NCBI GenBank assembly: GCA_913057435.1
Contig: CAJXNY010000012.1
Location: 46,670-110,669, forward strand
Source: an uncultured Oceanospirillaceae bacterium
Lineage (GTDB): Bacteria; Pseudomonadota; Gammaproteobacteria; Pseudomonadales; Balneatricaceae
Reading direction: 5' to 3'
DNA: 64,000 nucleotides
The notes below the pieces were generated by a model. It was given only the letters and a program-made list of their open reading frames with translations, did no database searches and had not been told where the DNA came from. The position numbers and the translations under genes are program-made. This document shows positions 1-9,622 of this stretch, one piece after another. Each line of letters opens with the position of its first letter. The first letter of the stretch is position 1.

Positions 1-252
1 ATGTTAGGGCAGCGCGGTAGTAACAGCGGCGAGTGGGACTTTGATCGCCCTAAGCCCCTGGCCAGTAGCCGAAATCGTAGCTCATCACTCTATGGCAAGT
101 GGGTGGGGGCCGGTGGCCAGGTTTTCGGCAAATACAGTCAGACGCGAGTCCAGGTTAGCCCTAAAGCACTGAAGCGACTGAAAGGCTCAGGCCGGGTGCT
201 GGGGCGTGGGGGCTTTGGCCGTACGGTATCCAGCCGGTCTTCGGGTGGCTGA
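1..252 (+). CDS. YgiB-like (DUF1190/UPF0441) protein, C-terminal part
   Basis: The reading frame is open at the left edge, so the ATG at position 1 need not be the start. The 83 visible residues resemble the C-terminus of the YgiB family: a '[11 protein letters not shown]' stretch, then a basic linker, then the Gly/Ser-rich tail '[15 protein letters not shown]'. YgiB proteins are small lipoproteins or envelope proteins of unknown function that are encoded next to the ATP-grasp protein YgiC. The same arrangement is seen here, because the stop codon overlaps the ygiC-like start by one base (TGATG). Assignment rests on this tail plus the neighbour; the lipobox and N-terminus lie outside the window. 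Confidence 0.7.
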   Translation: MLGQRGSNSGEWDFDRPKPLASSRNRSSSLYGKWVGAGGQVFGKYSQTRVQVSPKALKRLKGSGRVLGRGGFGRTVSSRSSGG

Positions 253-1415
253 TGCTGCGTCGGAGGATTACTGAACGTGCAGGCTGGCGTGCGCTGGCGG
301 CGGATTATGGCTTTAATTTCCATACAATGTATGGCGAGCCTTACTGGGATGAATCTACCTGTTATCAGTTTTCTTTAGATCAGATCGAGGATGATCTCGA
401 AGCGCCTACGGCTGAGATTCATCAGATGTGTCTGGAGGTAGTGGGTCGAGTTGTGCGTGACGAGCAGCTACTACGGCGCTGCCAGATTCCAGAGCCTTTC
501 TGGGATTTGATCGCCCGTAGCTGGTATGAGCGAGAACCCAGCCTCTACAGTCGACTGGACTTTGTCTATGACGGCCAGGGCCCGGCCAAGTTGCTGGAAA
601 ATAATGCGGATACTCCGACCAGCCTCTATGAAACCGGTTTCTGGCAGTGGTTGTGGCTGGAGCAGCAGGTTGAGGCTGGCCAGCTGCCGCGCTGCAGTGA
701 TCAGTTCAATAGCTTGCAGGAACGCCTGATTGCCCGCTTTCGACAGTTAAAACAGTCAATGCCTGGGCACTATCTGCATATGGCCTGCTGTCAGGATACG
801 GTCGAAGATCGGGGTACGGTGCAGTATCTGCAAGACTGTGCCGAGCAAGCGGGTATTCGCACCCGCTTCGTTTATATCGAAGATATCGGCCTGAATGATC
901 GGCAGCGGTTTGTTGATATGGACGGGCGACCAATCAGCTGGCTATTCAAGCTCTATCCCTGGGAATTTATGCAACGCGAGGGCTATGGTCAGAATCTTGC
1001 TGGTTGTGGAGTGCGTTTTCTTGAGCCGATCTGGAAAACCGTGCTGTCTAATAAGTCACTGCTTGCGCTGTTATGGCAGTATTTTCCCGATCATCCAAAC
1101 CTGTTGCCTGCGTATTTTGAAAATGATCCGGCGGCGGCTGGCCTGACTCACTTTGTACGTAAGCCGATCTACTCCCGTGAAGGGGCAAATATTCAGATTG
1201 TGCATCAGGGACGGGTGATCGAACAGGCTGATGGTCCCTATGGCGACGAAGGCTACATCGTCCAGGCCTTTCATCAGTTGCCAAGGTTTGGTGATAACTA
1301 TACGCTGATCGGTTCCTGGCTGGTGGATGATCAACCAGCGGGTATTTCCGTTCGCGAAGACCGCTCTATGATCACCCAGGATCTTTCACGCTTCGTACCT
1401 CACTTTATTGGTTGA
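252..1415 (+). CDS. ygiC: YgiC-like glutathionylspermidine synthase family ATP-grasp protein
   Basis: 387 residues, the usual length for the YgiC/YjfC family. These have the glutathionylspermidine-synthetase ATP-grasp fold but not the amidase domain, and their substrate is unknown. Typical features: '[11 protein letters not shown]' near residue 30, '[17 protein letters not shown]' near residue 117 (pre-ATP-grasp), and the C-terminal '[15 protein letters not shown]' plus '[13 protein letters not shown]', which form the nucleotide/metal site. The start overlaps the stop of the YgiB-like gene, so the two are translationally coupled. Known family context: the ygiB-ygiC pair is conserved in many gammaproteobacteria. 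It is predicted to form a peptide-like bond with ATP, but no reaction can be read from the sequence. Confidence 0.88.
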   Translation: MLRRRITERAGWRALAADYGFNFHTMYGEPYWDESTCYQFSLDQIEDDLEAPTAEIHQMCLEVVGRVVRDEQLLRRCQIPEPFWDLIARSWYEREPSLYSRLDFVYDGQGPAKLLENNADTPTSLYETGFWQWLWLEQQVEAGQLPRCSDQFNSLQERLIARFRQLKQSMPGHYLHMACCQDTVEDRGTVQYLQDCAEQAGIRTRFVYIEDIGLNDRQRFVDMDGRPISWLFKLYPWEFMQREGYGQNLAGCGVRFLEPIWKTVLSNKSLLALLWQYFPDHPNLLPAYFENDPAAAGLTHFVRKPIYSREGANIQIVHQGRVIEQADGPYGDEGYIVQAFHQLPRFGDNYTLIGSWLVDDQPAGISVREDRSMITQDLSRFVPHFIG

Positions 1416-1549
1416 TAATGGGCCTGGCCCAGGTGTTCTGACATTGCCGTATTCTTCTGTTTCTAATACGTATTGTGCATTCTTATCGGGCTTCGGCTGT
1501 ACTCAGATTCTTACGCCTGTGGTGGGCGTACAACGTTCGGGTATTCAAT

Positions 1550-3493
1550 ATGGACATTGATGTTAAGGATGTACTAAAACAGCGCTTCGGCTTTGATCAG
1601 TTTCGGCCTGGGCAGCAGCAGGCCGTGACTCAGCTGCTATCGGGTGAGTCCACGCTGGCAATTTTCCCCACCGGTTCGGGTAAATCCCTGTGCTATCAGC
1701 TGACTGCGCTGCAGCTGCCTCATCTTACGCTGGTGGTGTCCCCTCTGTTGGCACTGATTAAGGACCAGCTGGCTTTTCTGGCAAAGAAAGGAATCCCCGC
1801 CGCCAGCATTGACTCGACCCTGACGCCGGAGGATATGCGCAAGGTTATGGCCGATGTACGTAGTGGCCAGTTAAAAATCCTGATGGTGTCGGTGGAGCGG
1901 TTTAAAAATGAGCGCTTCCGCCGGTTTATCGAGCAGGTACCGGTGTCCATGCTGGTGGTGGATGAGGCGCACTGTATTTCTGAATGGGGGCATAATTTCC
2001 GACCAGATTACCTCAAGTTACCGGCCTATCGGGATAGCCTGAATATTCCGCTGGTCCTGTTACTGACGGCGACGGCGACGCGCAAGGTCAAACGTGATAT
2101 GGCGCGTAAGTTTGCTATTACGGATGCGCATATTGTGCAGACGGGTTTCTATCGGCCCAATCTTGAACTTGATGTGGTGCCGGTCAGTGCCGCCGGGCGT
2201 GATGATGTCTTAATGCAGCAGCTTGTGGGTCTGGAGGGGGCCGGTATTGTCTATGTCACCCTGCAACACACCGCTGAGCAGGTCGCTGCAAGGCTCTGTG
2301 AACGTGGTTTTCGGGCAGTGGCCTATCATGCCGGGCTGCCGGATGAATCCCGGCAGCGGATTCAGTCGGACTTTATGGCCGGGCATGAGGCGATAGTGGT
2401 TGCTACCATTGCCTTTGGTATGGGCATTGATAAGTCCAATATCCGTTTCGTTATTCACTATGATCTGCCCAAGTCGATTGAAAACTACAGTCAGGAGATC
2501 GGCCGGGCAGGGCGTGACGGGGATGGATCGCGCTGTATCACGCTGGCAAACCTGGACGGCATGAATGTGCTGGAAAATTTTGTTTACGGTGATACCCCTG
2601 AGTTAGCGGGTGTTGAAGCGGTGCTTGAGCATATTCGGGCCGAGCAGGTTGCCGGGCGCTGGGAGGTGCAGTTGCTGTCGTTGTCGAACGATACCAATGT
2701 ACGCCAGTTACCGTTGAAAACATTACTGGTGCAGCTGGAGATGCAGGGCGTTATCCAGCCATTATTCAGTTATTTCGCCGAGATTCGCTATAAATTTGTA
2801 CAGCCTCAGGCCGAGGTATTAGCGCGCTTTGAGGGTGAGCGTCAGGCGTTTCTGGCGTCGGTGTTTCAGCACAGTCAGTTTAAGCGGGTCTGGGGTGAGC
2901 CTGATTTTGAGGCGTTGTACCACGGCTATGGAGCAGACAGGGCCCGGGTGATGAAGGCGCTGGAGTATCTGCAACAGCTGGGCTGTATTGCCATTGAGTC
3001 CAAACGAATGACGGATGTTTACAGCGTGGATGTAGAAGCGCTGGCTGAACCGGCTCTGGCGGCCCAGTTACATAGCTATTTCGTTGAGAAAGAACACAGT
3101 GAGATTAACCGGATCGCGGCACTGGTGCGCTTCTTTGAGCTGGACCGCTGTCTTAGTCAGAATCTGTCGGGTTATTTTGATGATCGTCAGGCGCCGCAGC
3201 AGTGTGGTCACTGTTCGGTTTGTGCCGGGCGTACTGCTGTGTTGTCCCGTTCGGAGCTGATGCCCTGGCCAGGGAACGACCGTTTACGCCAGCTTTTAGC
3301 TGAGTTATCAGCAAGGTTGTCGGGCAAAGTAGAGGGGGCGCTCTCTGTTGCGTTGTGCAGTCGTTTTCTGGCTGGAATTACGGTGCCGGTGTTTAGTCGT
3401 AATAAAGTACGACAGCTCAGTGGTTTCGGGATTTGTGAGCAACAGCGTTATGAAGAGATTCAGGCGCGGGTGAGTGAGTTACTGGCTGAGTAA
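1550..3493 (+). CDS. recQ: RecQ-family ATP-dependent DNA helicase
   Basis: About 647 residues. Superfamily 2 helicase motifs are all visible: Q-like 'FGFDQFRPGQQQAV' at 13-26, Walker A 'FPTGSGKS' at 39-46, DEAH box 'VVDEAHCISEWGHNFRPDY', motif III 'LLTATAT', motif V 'VVATIAFGMGIDKSNIR' and motif VI 'QEIGRAGRDG'. The RecQ zinc site follows ('RCLSQNLSGYF', then 'CGHCSVC'). No clear HRDC domain is seen; the C-terminus after the zinc site is short and divergent, so this could be a second, non-canonical RecQ of the cell. An upstream GTG at 1475 keeps the frame open, but the ATG at 1550 places the family N-terminus ('DVLKQRFGF') correctly. It unwinds 3'-to-5' in recombination and fork repair. Confidence 0.9.
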   Translation: MDIDVKDVLKQRFGFDQFRPGQQQAVTQLLSGESTLAIFPTGSGKSLCYQLTALQLPHLTLVVSPLLALIKDQLAFLAKKGIPAASIDSTLTPEDMRKVMADVRSGQLKILMVSVERFKNERFRRFIEQVPVSMLVVDEAHCISEWGHNFRPDYLKLPAYRDSLNIPLVLLLTATATRKVKRDMARKFAITDAHIVQTGFYRPNLELDVVPVSAAGRDDVLMQQLVGLEGAGIVYVTLQHTAEQVAARLCERGFRAVAYHAGLPDESRQRIQSDFMAGHEAIVVATIAFGMGIDKSNIRFVIHYDLPKSIENYSQEIGRAGRDGDGSRCITLANLDGMNVLENFVYGDTPELAGVEAVLEHIRAEQVAGRWEVQLLSLSNDTNVRQLPLKTLLVQLEMQGVIQPLFSYFAEIRYKFVQPQAEVLARFEGERQAFLASVFQHSQFKRVWGEPDFEALYHGYGADRARVMKALEYLQQLGCIAIESKRMTDVYSVDVEALAEPALAAQLHSYFVEKEHSEINRIAALVRFFELDRCLSQNLSGYFDDRQAPQQCGHCSVCAGRTAVLSRSELMPWPGNDRLRQLLAELSARLSGKVEGALSVALCSRFLAGITVPVFSRNKVRQLSGFGICEQQRYEEIQARVSELLAE

Positions 3494-3512
3494 TTCGCTG
3501 TGAGTTGTGATT

Positions 3513-3534
3513 GCCCGGAGTAGAGTCTCCGGGC
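3513..3534. terminator. Hairpin between convergent recQ and mcp
   Basis: Perfect 8-bp inverted repeat GCCCGGAG / CTCCGGGC with a 6-nt loop, in the 57-bp gap between two convergent genes. There is no T-run, so it may act as a weak bidirectional terminator or 3' stabiliser. Confidence 0.5.
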
Positions 3535-3550
3535 GGTCACCGTCCGAAGT

Positions 3551-5182
3551 TTATACTTTGAACTGCGTGATCAGGCGATTGAGGTTCAGCGCCAGTCGGG
3601 CTAACTCATCGCTTGCATTTGCCGTATAGCGCGAGCCATCGGCATTCTGGGTCGAAATATCGCGAATCTGAGCCAGAGTCTGTTGCAGCTCTTGAGTGGT
3701 GTTGGTTTGTTCATCTGCCGCGCTGCCAATGGCAGAGTTCATCTCGGCAATCTGTTTGATATCCGTCTGCATCTTGGTAATTGAGGTGCCAGCTTCTTGC
3801 GCCTGAGATACGCTGTTAGCAGCCATACGCTGGCAGGCGTTCATATCTTTAACGGTGTTCTCAACGCCGGATTGCAGTTTATCAATCACGGTTTCTACGT
3901 TGTGTGTGGCATCTTGAGTACGGGCAGCGAGTGTACGTACTTCATCGGCAACAACAGCAAAGCCACGGCCTTGTTCACCGGCACGTGCAGCTTCTATCGC
4001 GGCGTTCAATGCCAGCAGGTTGGTCTGGTCAGCGATCTCTCGGATAACAGCAACGATATTGCCGATACTGTGACTGGCTTCTTTTAACTGCTCGGTCTGA
4101 TGGGCGGAAGATTCGATCTGCTCACCGAGTCGGCTGATGGTGACGATGTTGTTATTTAGCGTTTCAACACACAGGGTCATTTCAGCAGAGGCTGTCTGGC
4201 TGGCGCTCAGAGTGTTCTGAGCATTGCTGGCAACTTCTACTGTGGCATGGTTCATCTCAATGGATGCTGAGTTTACCTGGCTTATATCCGCTTGCTGCCG
4301 GGTGATCCCTTCTGTGGTTTTCAGGGTGACAGCAGACAGTTTTTCAGATTCGCTCGTCAGCTGATTGGAAGAGGTTGATACCTCACCCAGCACATCGCGA
4401 AAGTGGCTGATCATCTTGTTAAATACATTGATGATGTCGCCCAGTTCATCTTTATTTCGCGTATCCAGGGTCAGCGTGAGGTCATGGGTGTCATTCATCT
4501 TCTGCATCACCTGGCTCATACTGTTCAGTGGCTGGTAGATGTTTTTGGAGATCGCCAGTGATACCCAGGAGATAAGAATAAAGCCAAACATGGCCAGACC
4601 ACTGAGTTGCTTGACGTCTTGCCAGAAAATTTCATCAACATCGTCCAGATAGATGCCGGTACCAATGACCCAGTTCCATTTTGGGAAAGATTTTACGTAG
4701 GACACTTTGTCGACAGGTTGGCTGAAGCCTGGTTTTGCCCACTGATAGTTAACAAAGCCACCTGACTGGGTTGCTGTCAGTTCAACCATTTTAACAAACA
4801 GTGCAACACCGTTCGGGTCTTTAATATGCCGAATATTCTGACCGATTAACTTCTCGGTGGGGTGGTAGCGCATAATATAATTGCGATCATTGATCCAGAA
4901 ATAGCCACCACCCTGATAATGCATCGCTTTTATTGAATTTAATGCCTGCTTTTGCGCCTCGCTGTCGGTCATCCGGCCTAGTTGGGCTTGCTGATGAAAA
5001 TAACCGATAACATCCGTCGCGGTTTCAACCAGGTCCTGGGTTTTCAGGTAGCGGTCTTCAAGAAGGTTTGTGCGCAGGTTCCAGGCGGCAACGGTCATGA
5101 TAAAGAGCATGCCCATAACCATGACTACGCCAAGCAGGCCCAGTTTGTATTTGATCGTCAGGCGGTTGAGCACAGCATTCAT
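3551..5182 (-). CDS. Methyl-accepting chemotaxis protein with single-Cache sensor
   Basis: 543 residues. An N-terminal membrane segment (about 13-32) is followed by a periplasmic single-Cache domain (about 35-185; '[18 protein letters not shown]', '[16 protein letters not shown]'), a second membrane segment (about 190-210), a HAMP linker, and the cytoplasmic signalling domain with the conserved hairpin tip '[20 protein letters not shown]'. It should sense a small periplasmic ligand and control CheA. This Cache type often binds short carboxylates, but the ligand cannot be read from sequence. It is a single gene, not in a che operon. The start follows a GGAG-like ribosome site. I looked for and did not find a convincing flagellar sigma-28 promoter upstream. 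Confidence 0.92.
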   Translation of the reverse strand: MNAVLNRLTIKYKLGLLGVVMVMGMLFIMTVAAWNLRTNLLEDRYLKTQDLVETATDVIGYFHQQAQLGRMTDSEAQKQALNSIKAMHYQGGGYFWINDRNYIMRYHPTEKLIGQNIRHIKDPNGVALFVKMVELTATQSGGFVNYQWAKPGFSQPVDKVSYVKSFPKWNWVIGTGIYLDDVDEIFWQDVKQLSGLAMFGFILISWVSLAISKNIYQPLNSMSQVMQKMNDTHDLTLTLDTRNKDELGDIINVFNKMISHFRDVLGEVSTSSNQLTSESEKLSAVTLKTTEGITRQQADISQVNSASIEMNHATVEVASNAQNTLSASQTASAEMTLCVETLNNNIVTISRLGEQIESSAHQTEQLKEASHSIGNIVAVIREIADQTNLLALNAAIEAARAGEQGRGFAVVADEVRTLAARTQDATHNVETVIDKLQSGVENTVKDMNACQRMAANSVSQAQEAGTSITKMQTDIKQIAEMNSAIGSAADEQTNTTQELQQTLAQIRDISTQNADGSRYTANASDELARLALNLNRLITQFKV

Positions 5183-5537
5183 TAAGTAAGAGCTCCTTTC
5201 TTATTATTCACATCCATCATGGGTGGATGGCGGGTCGCATGATGGGGTGTGTCTTGTCGGCAAGGTACGGGCGTTATCGCCGTGGTATGGTTTGCCTGGT
5301 CGCGGGACACTTATTCCCACTGAGATTACCAGATCTATTCAGATCTACTAAGACTTTCATAGTACAGTAACTAACTTCTGAGTACGTTCTAAACTATACG
5401 TAAGTGGTGCATTTAATAGGTAATTTCCCGACTTAAGTCGGAATTTGGCATCTTTGGCTAACACTCAGGCATAAAAAAACCCGCAACTGTTTCCAGTTGC
5501 GGGTTTTTTGATCAGCTAATGCTGAGTGCTGTAATAA
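5183..5537. other. Intergenic region, mcp upstream and icd downstream
   Basis: 355 bp without a gene. It holds the mcp promoter region (minus strand) and, at its right end, the icd terminator. A short imperfect repeat of CATCATGGG/GCATGATGGG lies near 5215-5247. No other structure was recognised. Confidence 0.5.
5473..5509 (-). terminator. Rho-independent terminator of icd, probably bidirectional
   Basis: Perfect stem CCCGCAACTG / CAGTTGCGGG (5480-5503) with a TTTC loop, flanked by an A-run on the left (T-run on the minus strand) and a T-run on the right. Confidence 0.9.
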
Positions 5538-7769
5538 TTACTGCTTGGCAGCTTTCAGTGCAGCGTTCAGCGTAGCGCTTGGGCGCATCACAGCTTTAAC
5601 TTTCTCAGCATCGGCGTGGTAGTAACCACCGATGTCAGCAGGTTTACCCTGTTCTGCATTCAGCTCAGCAACGATGGTTGCTTCATTTTCAGCCAGAGTT
5701 GTCGCCAGCTTAGAGAACTGAGCGGCCAGCCCTGCATCTTCAGTCTGTGCTGCCACAGCCTGTGCCCAGTACATGGCCAGGTAGAAGTGGGAACCACGGT
5801 TGTCCAGTTCGCCTGTCTTACGGCTTGGGGATTTACCGTTGTCCAGCAGTTTGCCGGTTGCTTCATCCAGCGTTGCTGCCAGGATCTTGGCTTTGCTGTT
5901 GTCGTTCTTCAGACCCAGCTCTTCCAGAGATACCGCAATGGCCAGGAACTCACCCAGGGAATCCCAACGCAAGTGGTTTTCTTCAACCAGCTGCTGTACG
6001 TGCTTAGGTGCAGAACCGCCAGCACCTGTTTCGTACATGCCACCGCCGTTCAGCATTGGCACGATGGACAGCATTTTCGCAGACGTGCCCAGTTCCATGA
6101 TTGGGAACAGGTCGGTCAGGTAATCACGCAGTACGTTACCGGATACGGAGATGGTGTCTTTACCGCGGAACATACGTTCCATGGAGAAGCGGATTGCCGC
6201 ATCGTAAGACATGATGCGAATATCCAGACCTTCCAGATCGTACTCTTTCAGGCATTCTTCGACTTTCAGACGCAGCTGATTGTCGTGTGCGCGCTCTTCG
6301 TCCAGCCAGAAGATAGCTGGAGTATCAGAGTTACGGGCACGGGAAACGGCCAGTTTAACCCAGTCGCGAACAGGCGCGTCTTTGGTCTGACAGGCACGCC
6401 AGATGTCGCCTTTCTCAACATCGTGCTGCATCAGTATGTTGCCAGCAGCATCGACAATGCGCATGGTACCGTCTGCTTCCAGCTCGAATGTTTTATCGTG
6501 GGAGCCGTACTCTTCAGCTTTCTGCGCCATCAGGCCAACGTTTGGTACGGTACCCATTGTAGTTGGGTCGAATGCACCGTTGGTTTTACAGAAGTTGATC
6601 ATTTCCTGGTAGATGCGTGCGTAAGTGCTTTCTGGCATTACGGCTTTAGCATCTTTCAGCTTGCCGTCCTGGCCCCACATTTTACCGGAATTACGGATCA
6701 TCGCAGGCATGGACGCATCGACGATTACGTCAGATGGTACATGCAGGTTGGTGATGCCACGTACGGAATCAACCATTGCCATTTCTGGGCGGTTCTCGTA
6801 GCAAGCGTGGAGGTCTTCCAGAATCAGGTCCTGCTTGGATTCAGGCAGTGACTTGATTTTATCCAGTACGGAACCCAGACCGTTGTTCGGGTTTACGCCC
6901 AGTTTTTCAAACAGCTCAGCGTGCTTCTCGAACGCATCTTTGTAAAACACGCTTACCGCGTGGCCAAAAACGATCGGGTGGGAAACTTTCATCATGGTCG
7001 CTTTAACGTGCAGGGACCACATCACACCGCTGTCTTTACAGTCGTTCAGAGTCTTCTCGAAGAACGCGCGCAGCGCCTTGCAGCTCATGAACATGCCGTC
7101 CAGTACTTCGCCTTTTTCCAGGCTCAGTTCTTTCTTAACGGCGACTGCGCCGTCTTTACCGACGAACTCGATGCGAACGTCACCGGCATCAGCCATGGTA
7201 ATGGACTGTTCACTGGAGAAGAAATCGCCTTCACGCATGTAATCAGCGTGGGACTGAGAGGTCTGGCTCCAGGCACCCATGGAGTGCGGGTTTTTGCGTG
7301 CGTAAGCTTTTACGGCTTTAGGTGCACGGCGGTCAGAGTTGCCCTGACGCAGAACCGGATTTACTGCACTACCCAGAATTTTGGAGTAGCGCGCCTGAAT
7401 GTCTTGTGTTTCAGCGCTGTCTGCTTCATCCGGGTAGTTCGGGATGTCGTAGCCCTGGCCCTGCAGTTCAGCAATGGCTGCTTTGAGCTGTGGAATAGAC
7501 GCAGAGATGTTCGGTAGTTTGACGATGTTTGCATCTGGCTGCAGGGTCAGTTCACCCAGCTCGGCCAGGGTATCGGCCATTTTCTGATCTTCTGTCAGAT
7601 TTTCAGGGAATGTTGCCAGAATACGTGCCGCAACAGAGATGTCGCTGATGGCAACATTGATGTCTGCAGCTTTAATGAAAGTTCGAACGATAGGAAGCAG
7701 AGAGGCAGTTGCCAGTGAAGGTGCTTCATCGGTCAGCGTGTAGACAATTGTTGGATTATTAGTCGTCAT
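5538..7769 (-). CDS. icd: Monomeric NADP-dependent isocitrate dehydrogenase
   Basis: 743 residues, the typical length of the monomeric IDH family, which differs from the roughly 415-residue dimeric enzyme. Recognisable blocks: N-terminal '[21 protein letters not shown]', '[20 protein letters not shown]', '[20 protein letters not shown]', '[15 protein letters not shown]' and '[20 protein letters not shown]' near the C-terminus. It converts isocitrate to 2-oxoglutarate with NADP in the TCA cycle. The frame opens 11 codons earlier (7802), but the ATG at 7769 is preceded by AGGGGA and gives the family N-terminus. It is a single gene with its own terminator. The monomeric form is common in marine gammaproteobacteria. 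Confidence 0.96.
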   Translation of the reverse strand: MTTNNPTIVYTLTDEAPSLATASLLPIVRTFIKAADINVAISDISVAARILATFPENLTEDQKMADTLAELGELTLQPDANIVKLPNISASIPQLKAAIAELQGQGYDIPNYPDEADSAETQDIQARYSKILGSAVNPVLRQGNSDRRAPKAVKAYARKNPHSMGAWSQTSQSHADYMREGDFFSSEQSITMADAGDVRIEFVGKDGAVAVKKELSLEKGEVLDGMFMSCKALRAFFEKTLNDCKDSGVMWSLHVKATMMKVSHPIVFGHAVSVFYKDAFEKHAELFEKLGVNPNNGLGSVLDKIKSLPESKQDLILEDLHACYENRPEMAMVDSVRGITNLHVPSDVIVDASMPAMIRNSGKMWGQDGKLKDAKAVMPESTYARIYQEMINFCKTNGAFDPTTMGTVPNVGLMAQKAEEYGSHDKTFELEADGTMRIVDAAGNILMQHDVEKGDIWRACQTKDAPVRDWVKLAVSRARNSDTPAIFWLDEERAHDNQLRLKVEECLKEYDLEGLDIRIMSYDAAIRFSMERMFRGKDTISVSGNVLRDYLTDLFPIMELGTSAKMLSIVPMLNGGGMYETGAGGSAPKHVQQLVEENHLRWDSLGEFLAIAVSLEELGLKNDNSKAKILAATLDEATGKLLDNGKSPSRKTGELDNRGSHFYLAMYWAQAVAAQTEDAGLAAQFSKLATTLAENEATIVAELNAEQGKPADIGGYYHADAEKVKAVMRPSATLNAALKAAKQ

Positions 7770-8183
7770 TTTTTCCCCTGATATATCCAGCTGGATAGCC
7801 ACAGGCCTGATGTAATGGCGTCCCGCAGGTGCGTACTACAGCAGACCTCATGCCTAAGGAATTACATTAGCGCCGCGGAGTATACGCCAGATTGGCGCCT
7901 GGTATGAAGTAGCAGGGCGTTTTTTCAGACAGGTTTCTACTAAATGCTAATGGTTGGATATCACTACCAAATCGTTTTACATCTTGTAATGCCTGGGCGC
8001 TAGAACATAGGGATTAACTAAAATCAATTTAAATCAATGAGTTATGTTTTTGTTTGACGATGTTTCTATGCTCGTGCAAACACTGTGAGATAAACGGCAT
8101 TGGGATAAGTGGCTAAAACTTCTGTAGTAACGCTACAACATTCCTTGAGCCTGTTTGTGGCGCTACGGGGGGAGAGGCTGGCC
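7770..8183. other. Intergenic region upstream of icd
   Basis: 414 bp without a convincing gene between two minus-strand genes. It must contain the icd promoter. An AT-rich tract around 7990-8060 is visible. No clear operator, repeat or mltC terminator was recognised. Confidence 0.4.
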
Positions 8184-9344
8184 TTAACGGTAGCGTTTTT
8201 TAGCCAGATTTACCTTTTTCAGGTAGTCCTGGCTTTCTTTCGGCATTTTGCTGCGCAGACGCAGGTAGACCTGATCCGGGCTTGACTGGTTGATCAGCCG
8301 GAATGCTTTGTTTCTGTCCCTGGAAAAACAGCGCAGCACATTGCCAGCGCCACCATTGTAGGCCGCGATCATGCAATATTCCTTGCTCACAGGATGGTTA
8401 ACCCCAGCCAGATAGCGGCTTTGCAGGATGTACAGATAAGCACAGCCCATGCGGATGTTATTGCTCGGGTTAAACAGGTAATTTCGGCTGGGTGTGCCCG
8501 CGCCACCATGGATCAGCTTCCAGCTGTCACGGCCCGCAGTGCGTGGCACGATCTGCATCAGACCATAGGCAGGCACCCAGCTGACAGCGAAGGGGTTAAA
8601 GTGACTTTCGGTTTCAATAATGGCGTATACCAGTGCGGTGTCCTGGTGGTATTTACGACTGTGTTGATCCACCAGTGCACCATACTTGCCCTGACGGCGC
8701 TTTCCATGGTTGCTGACCAGTGGAAACTCAACCCAGCTCTCGGTGCGCTTGCGGCCATTATTGAGGGTCACCTGGCGGCTTTGTTTAGCCGTTTTGATCA
8801 GGTGGTCGGCAAAATGAGTGGCCCGCCAGTTCCAGCGGATTGCTTTACCGTCCTGGTCCAGAACCTGTTCATAAAGGAAGGGCTCGGCACCGGGTTTGAT
8901 CGGCTTTGCCGAAAAAAGATCGACGCCATTCGGGTCATCGGGTGAGAGCAGGGTACTGATAATCGCCTGTTTCAGCTGGCCGGGTATCAGGCTTTCAACC
9001 CGTACGGTGCCTTTGCGGAAATCGATAATGCCACGGCTCTGGTAATTATCGGTGTATTTCACCCAGCTATCGGTATCTGAACTGCGGGCGTTCTCCTGCC
9101 CCCACACACTGATAACATCGGTAATAAACCGGTTAGCAAAGCGTTTAACCTGTTTGAGGTCCTGCTGTAGCACAGTGGGGTTGTTTACCCAGCTGTGGGC
9201 TCTATTGCGGGCAACCGACAGTGCAGCATCCTCAAGCGAGCTTTGCTGAAGAGCGGTGCGTGATGCTTGTAGAACCTGTTGTGTTGTACAGCCAGGCAGG
9301 GCCAGTGATGACAGGGCAAGCAAAAAGGTACGGCGGCTGGGCAT
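8184..9344 (-). CDS. mltC: Membrane-bound lytic murein transglycosylase C
   Basis: 386 residues. It is a lipoprotein: signal peptide 'MPSRRTFLLALSSLALPGC' with the lipobox Cys at residue 19. An N-terminal DUF3393-type domain (about 40-190) is followed by a lysozyme-like SLT domain (about 230-370). The catalytic glutamate lies in 'AIIETESHFNPFAVSW', followed by 'AYGLMQIVPRTAGRD' and 'AAYNGGAGNVLR', all typical of MltC. It cleaves the MurNAc-GlcNAc bond with 1,6-anhydro product formation, anchored in the outer membrane and facing the periplasm. It is a single gene. Confidence 0.93.
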   Translation of the reverse strand: MPSRRTFLLALSSLALPGCTTQQVLQASRTALQQSSLEDAALSVARNRAHSWVNNPTVLQQDLKQVKRFANRFITDVISVWGQENARSSDTDSWVKYTDNYQSRGIIDFRKGTVRVESLIPGQLKQAIISTLLSPDDPNGVDLFSAKPIKPGAEPFLYEQVLDQDGKAIRWNWRATHFADHLIKTAKQSRQVTLNNGRKRTESWVEFPLVSNHGKRRQGKYGALVDQHSRKYHQDTALVYAIIETESHFNPFAVSWVPAYGLMQIVPRTAGRDSWKLIHGGAGTPSRNYLFNPSNNIRMGCAYLYILQSRYLAGVNHPVSKEYCMIAAYNGGAGNVLRCFSRDRNKAFRLINQSSPDQVYLRLRSKMPKESQDYLKKVNLAKKRYR

Positions 9345-9500
9345 AGATATCGTCCGTGATCGATAAGTCCTCTGATTCTAAAAGGATATTACTGAAAGTC
9401 ACCCTGTTTTTAGCGGCTTCCTGAACCTTAAGCTGTGTTTTTCTGGCTGAGCAGGGGTGTCCTGGTGGATCGGAGGTAGATAAGAGATCGTTGATATAAA

Positions 9501-9515
9501 TGCGAATCCATATCA
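9501..9515. promoter_or_regulatory. Possible Fur site upstream of the DUF4856 gene
   Basis: TGCGAATCCATATCA matches 11 of 14 defined positions of the 7-1-7 Fur core TGATAAT-N-ATTATCA. It lies about 110 bp before the gene start. Plausible because I associate DUF4856 proteins with iron-regulated loci, but this is a single imperfect site. Confidence 0.35.
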
Positions 9516-9622
9516 ATAGTATTTGTGCTAAGCCTGTGCTAATTTACATGCCTGTCAGATGCGAGGGCGGTCGTCAACGACCCGACTCGGCATATAACCC
9601 TTACAAGCTATAGGTTTTTCTT

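Noticed and set aside
1475..1549. GTG start 25 codons upstream for the RecQ-like gene
   Set aside because: The added residues are not RecQ family sequence; the ATG at 1550 gives the normal N-terminus.
5183..5300. Flagellar sigma-28 promoter for the chemoreceptor gene
   Set aside because: GCCGACAA-like sequence is present on the minus strand, but no TAAA-type -35 lies at the required spacing.
5616..6851. Long plus-strand frame (411 codons) opposite icd
   Set aside because: It is fully antisense to a clear monomeric isocitrate dehydrogenase, has Cys/Phe/His-rich shadow composition and no recognisable motif.
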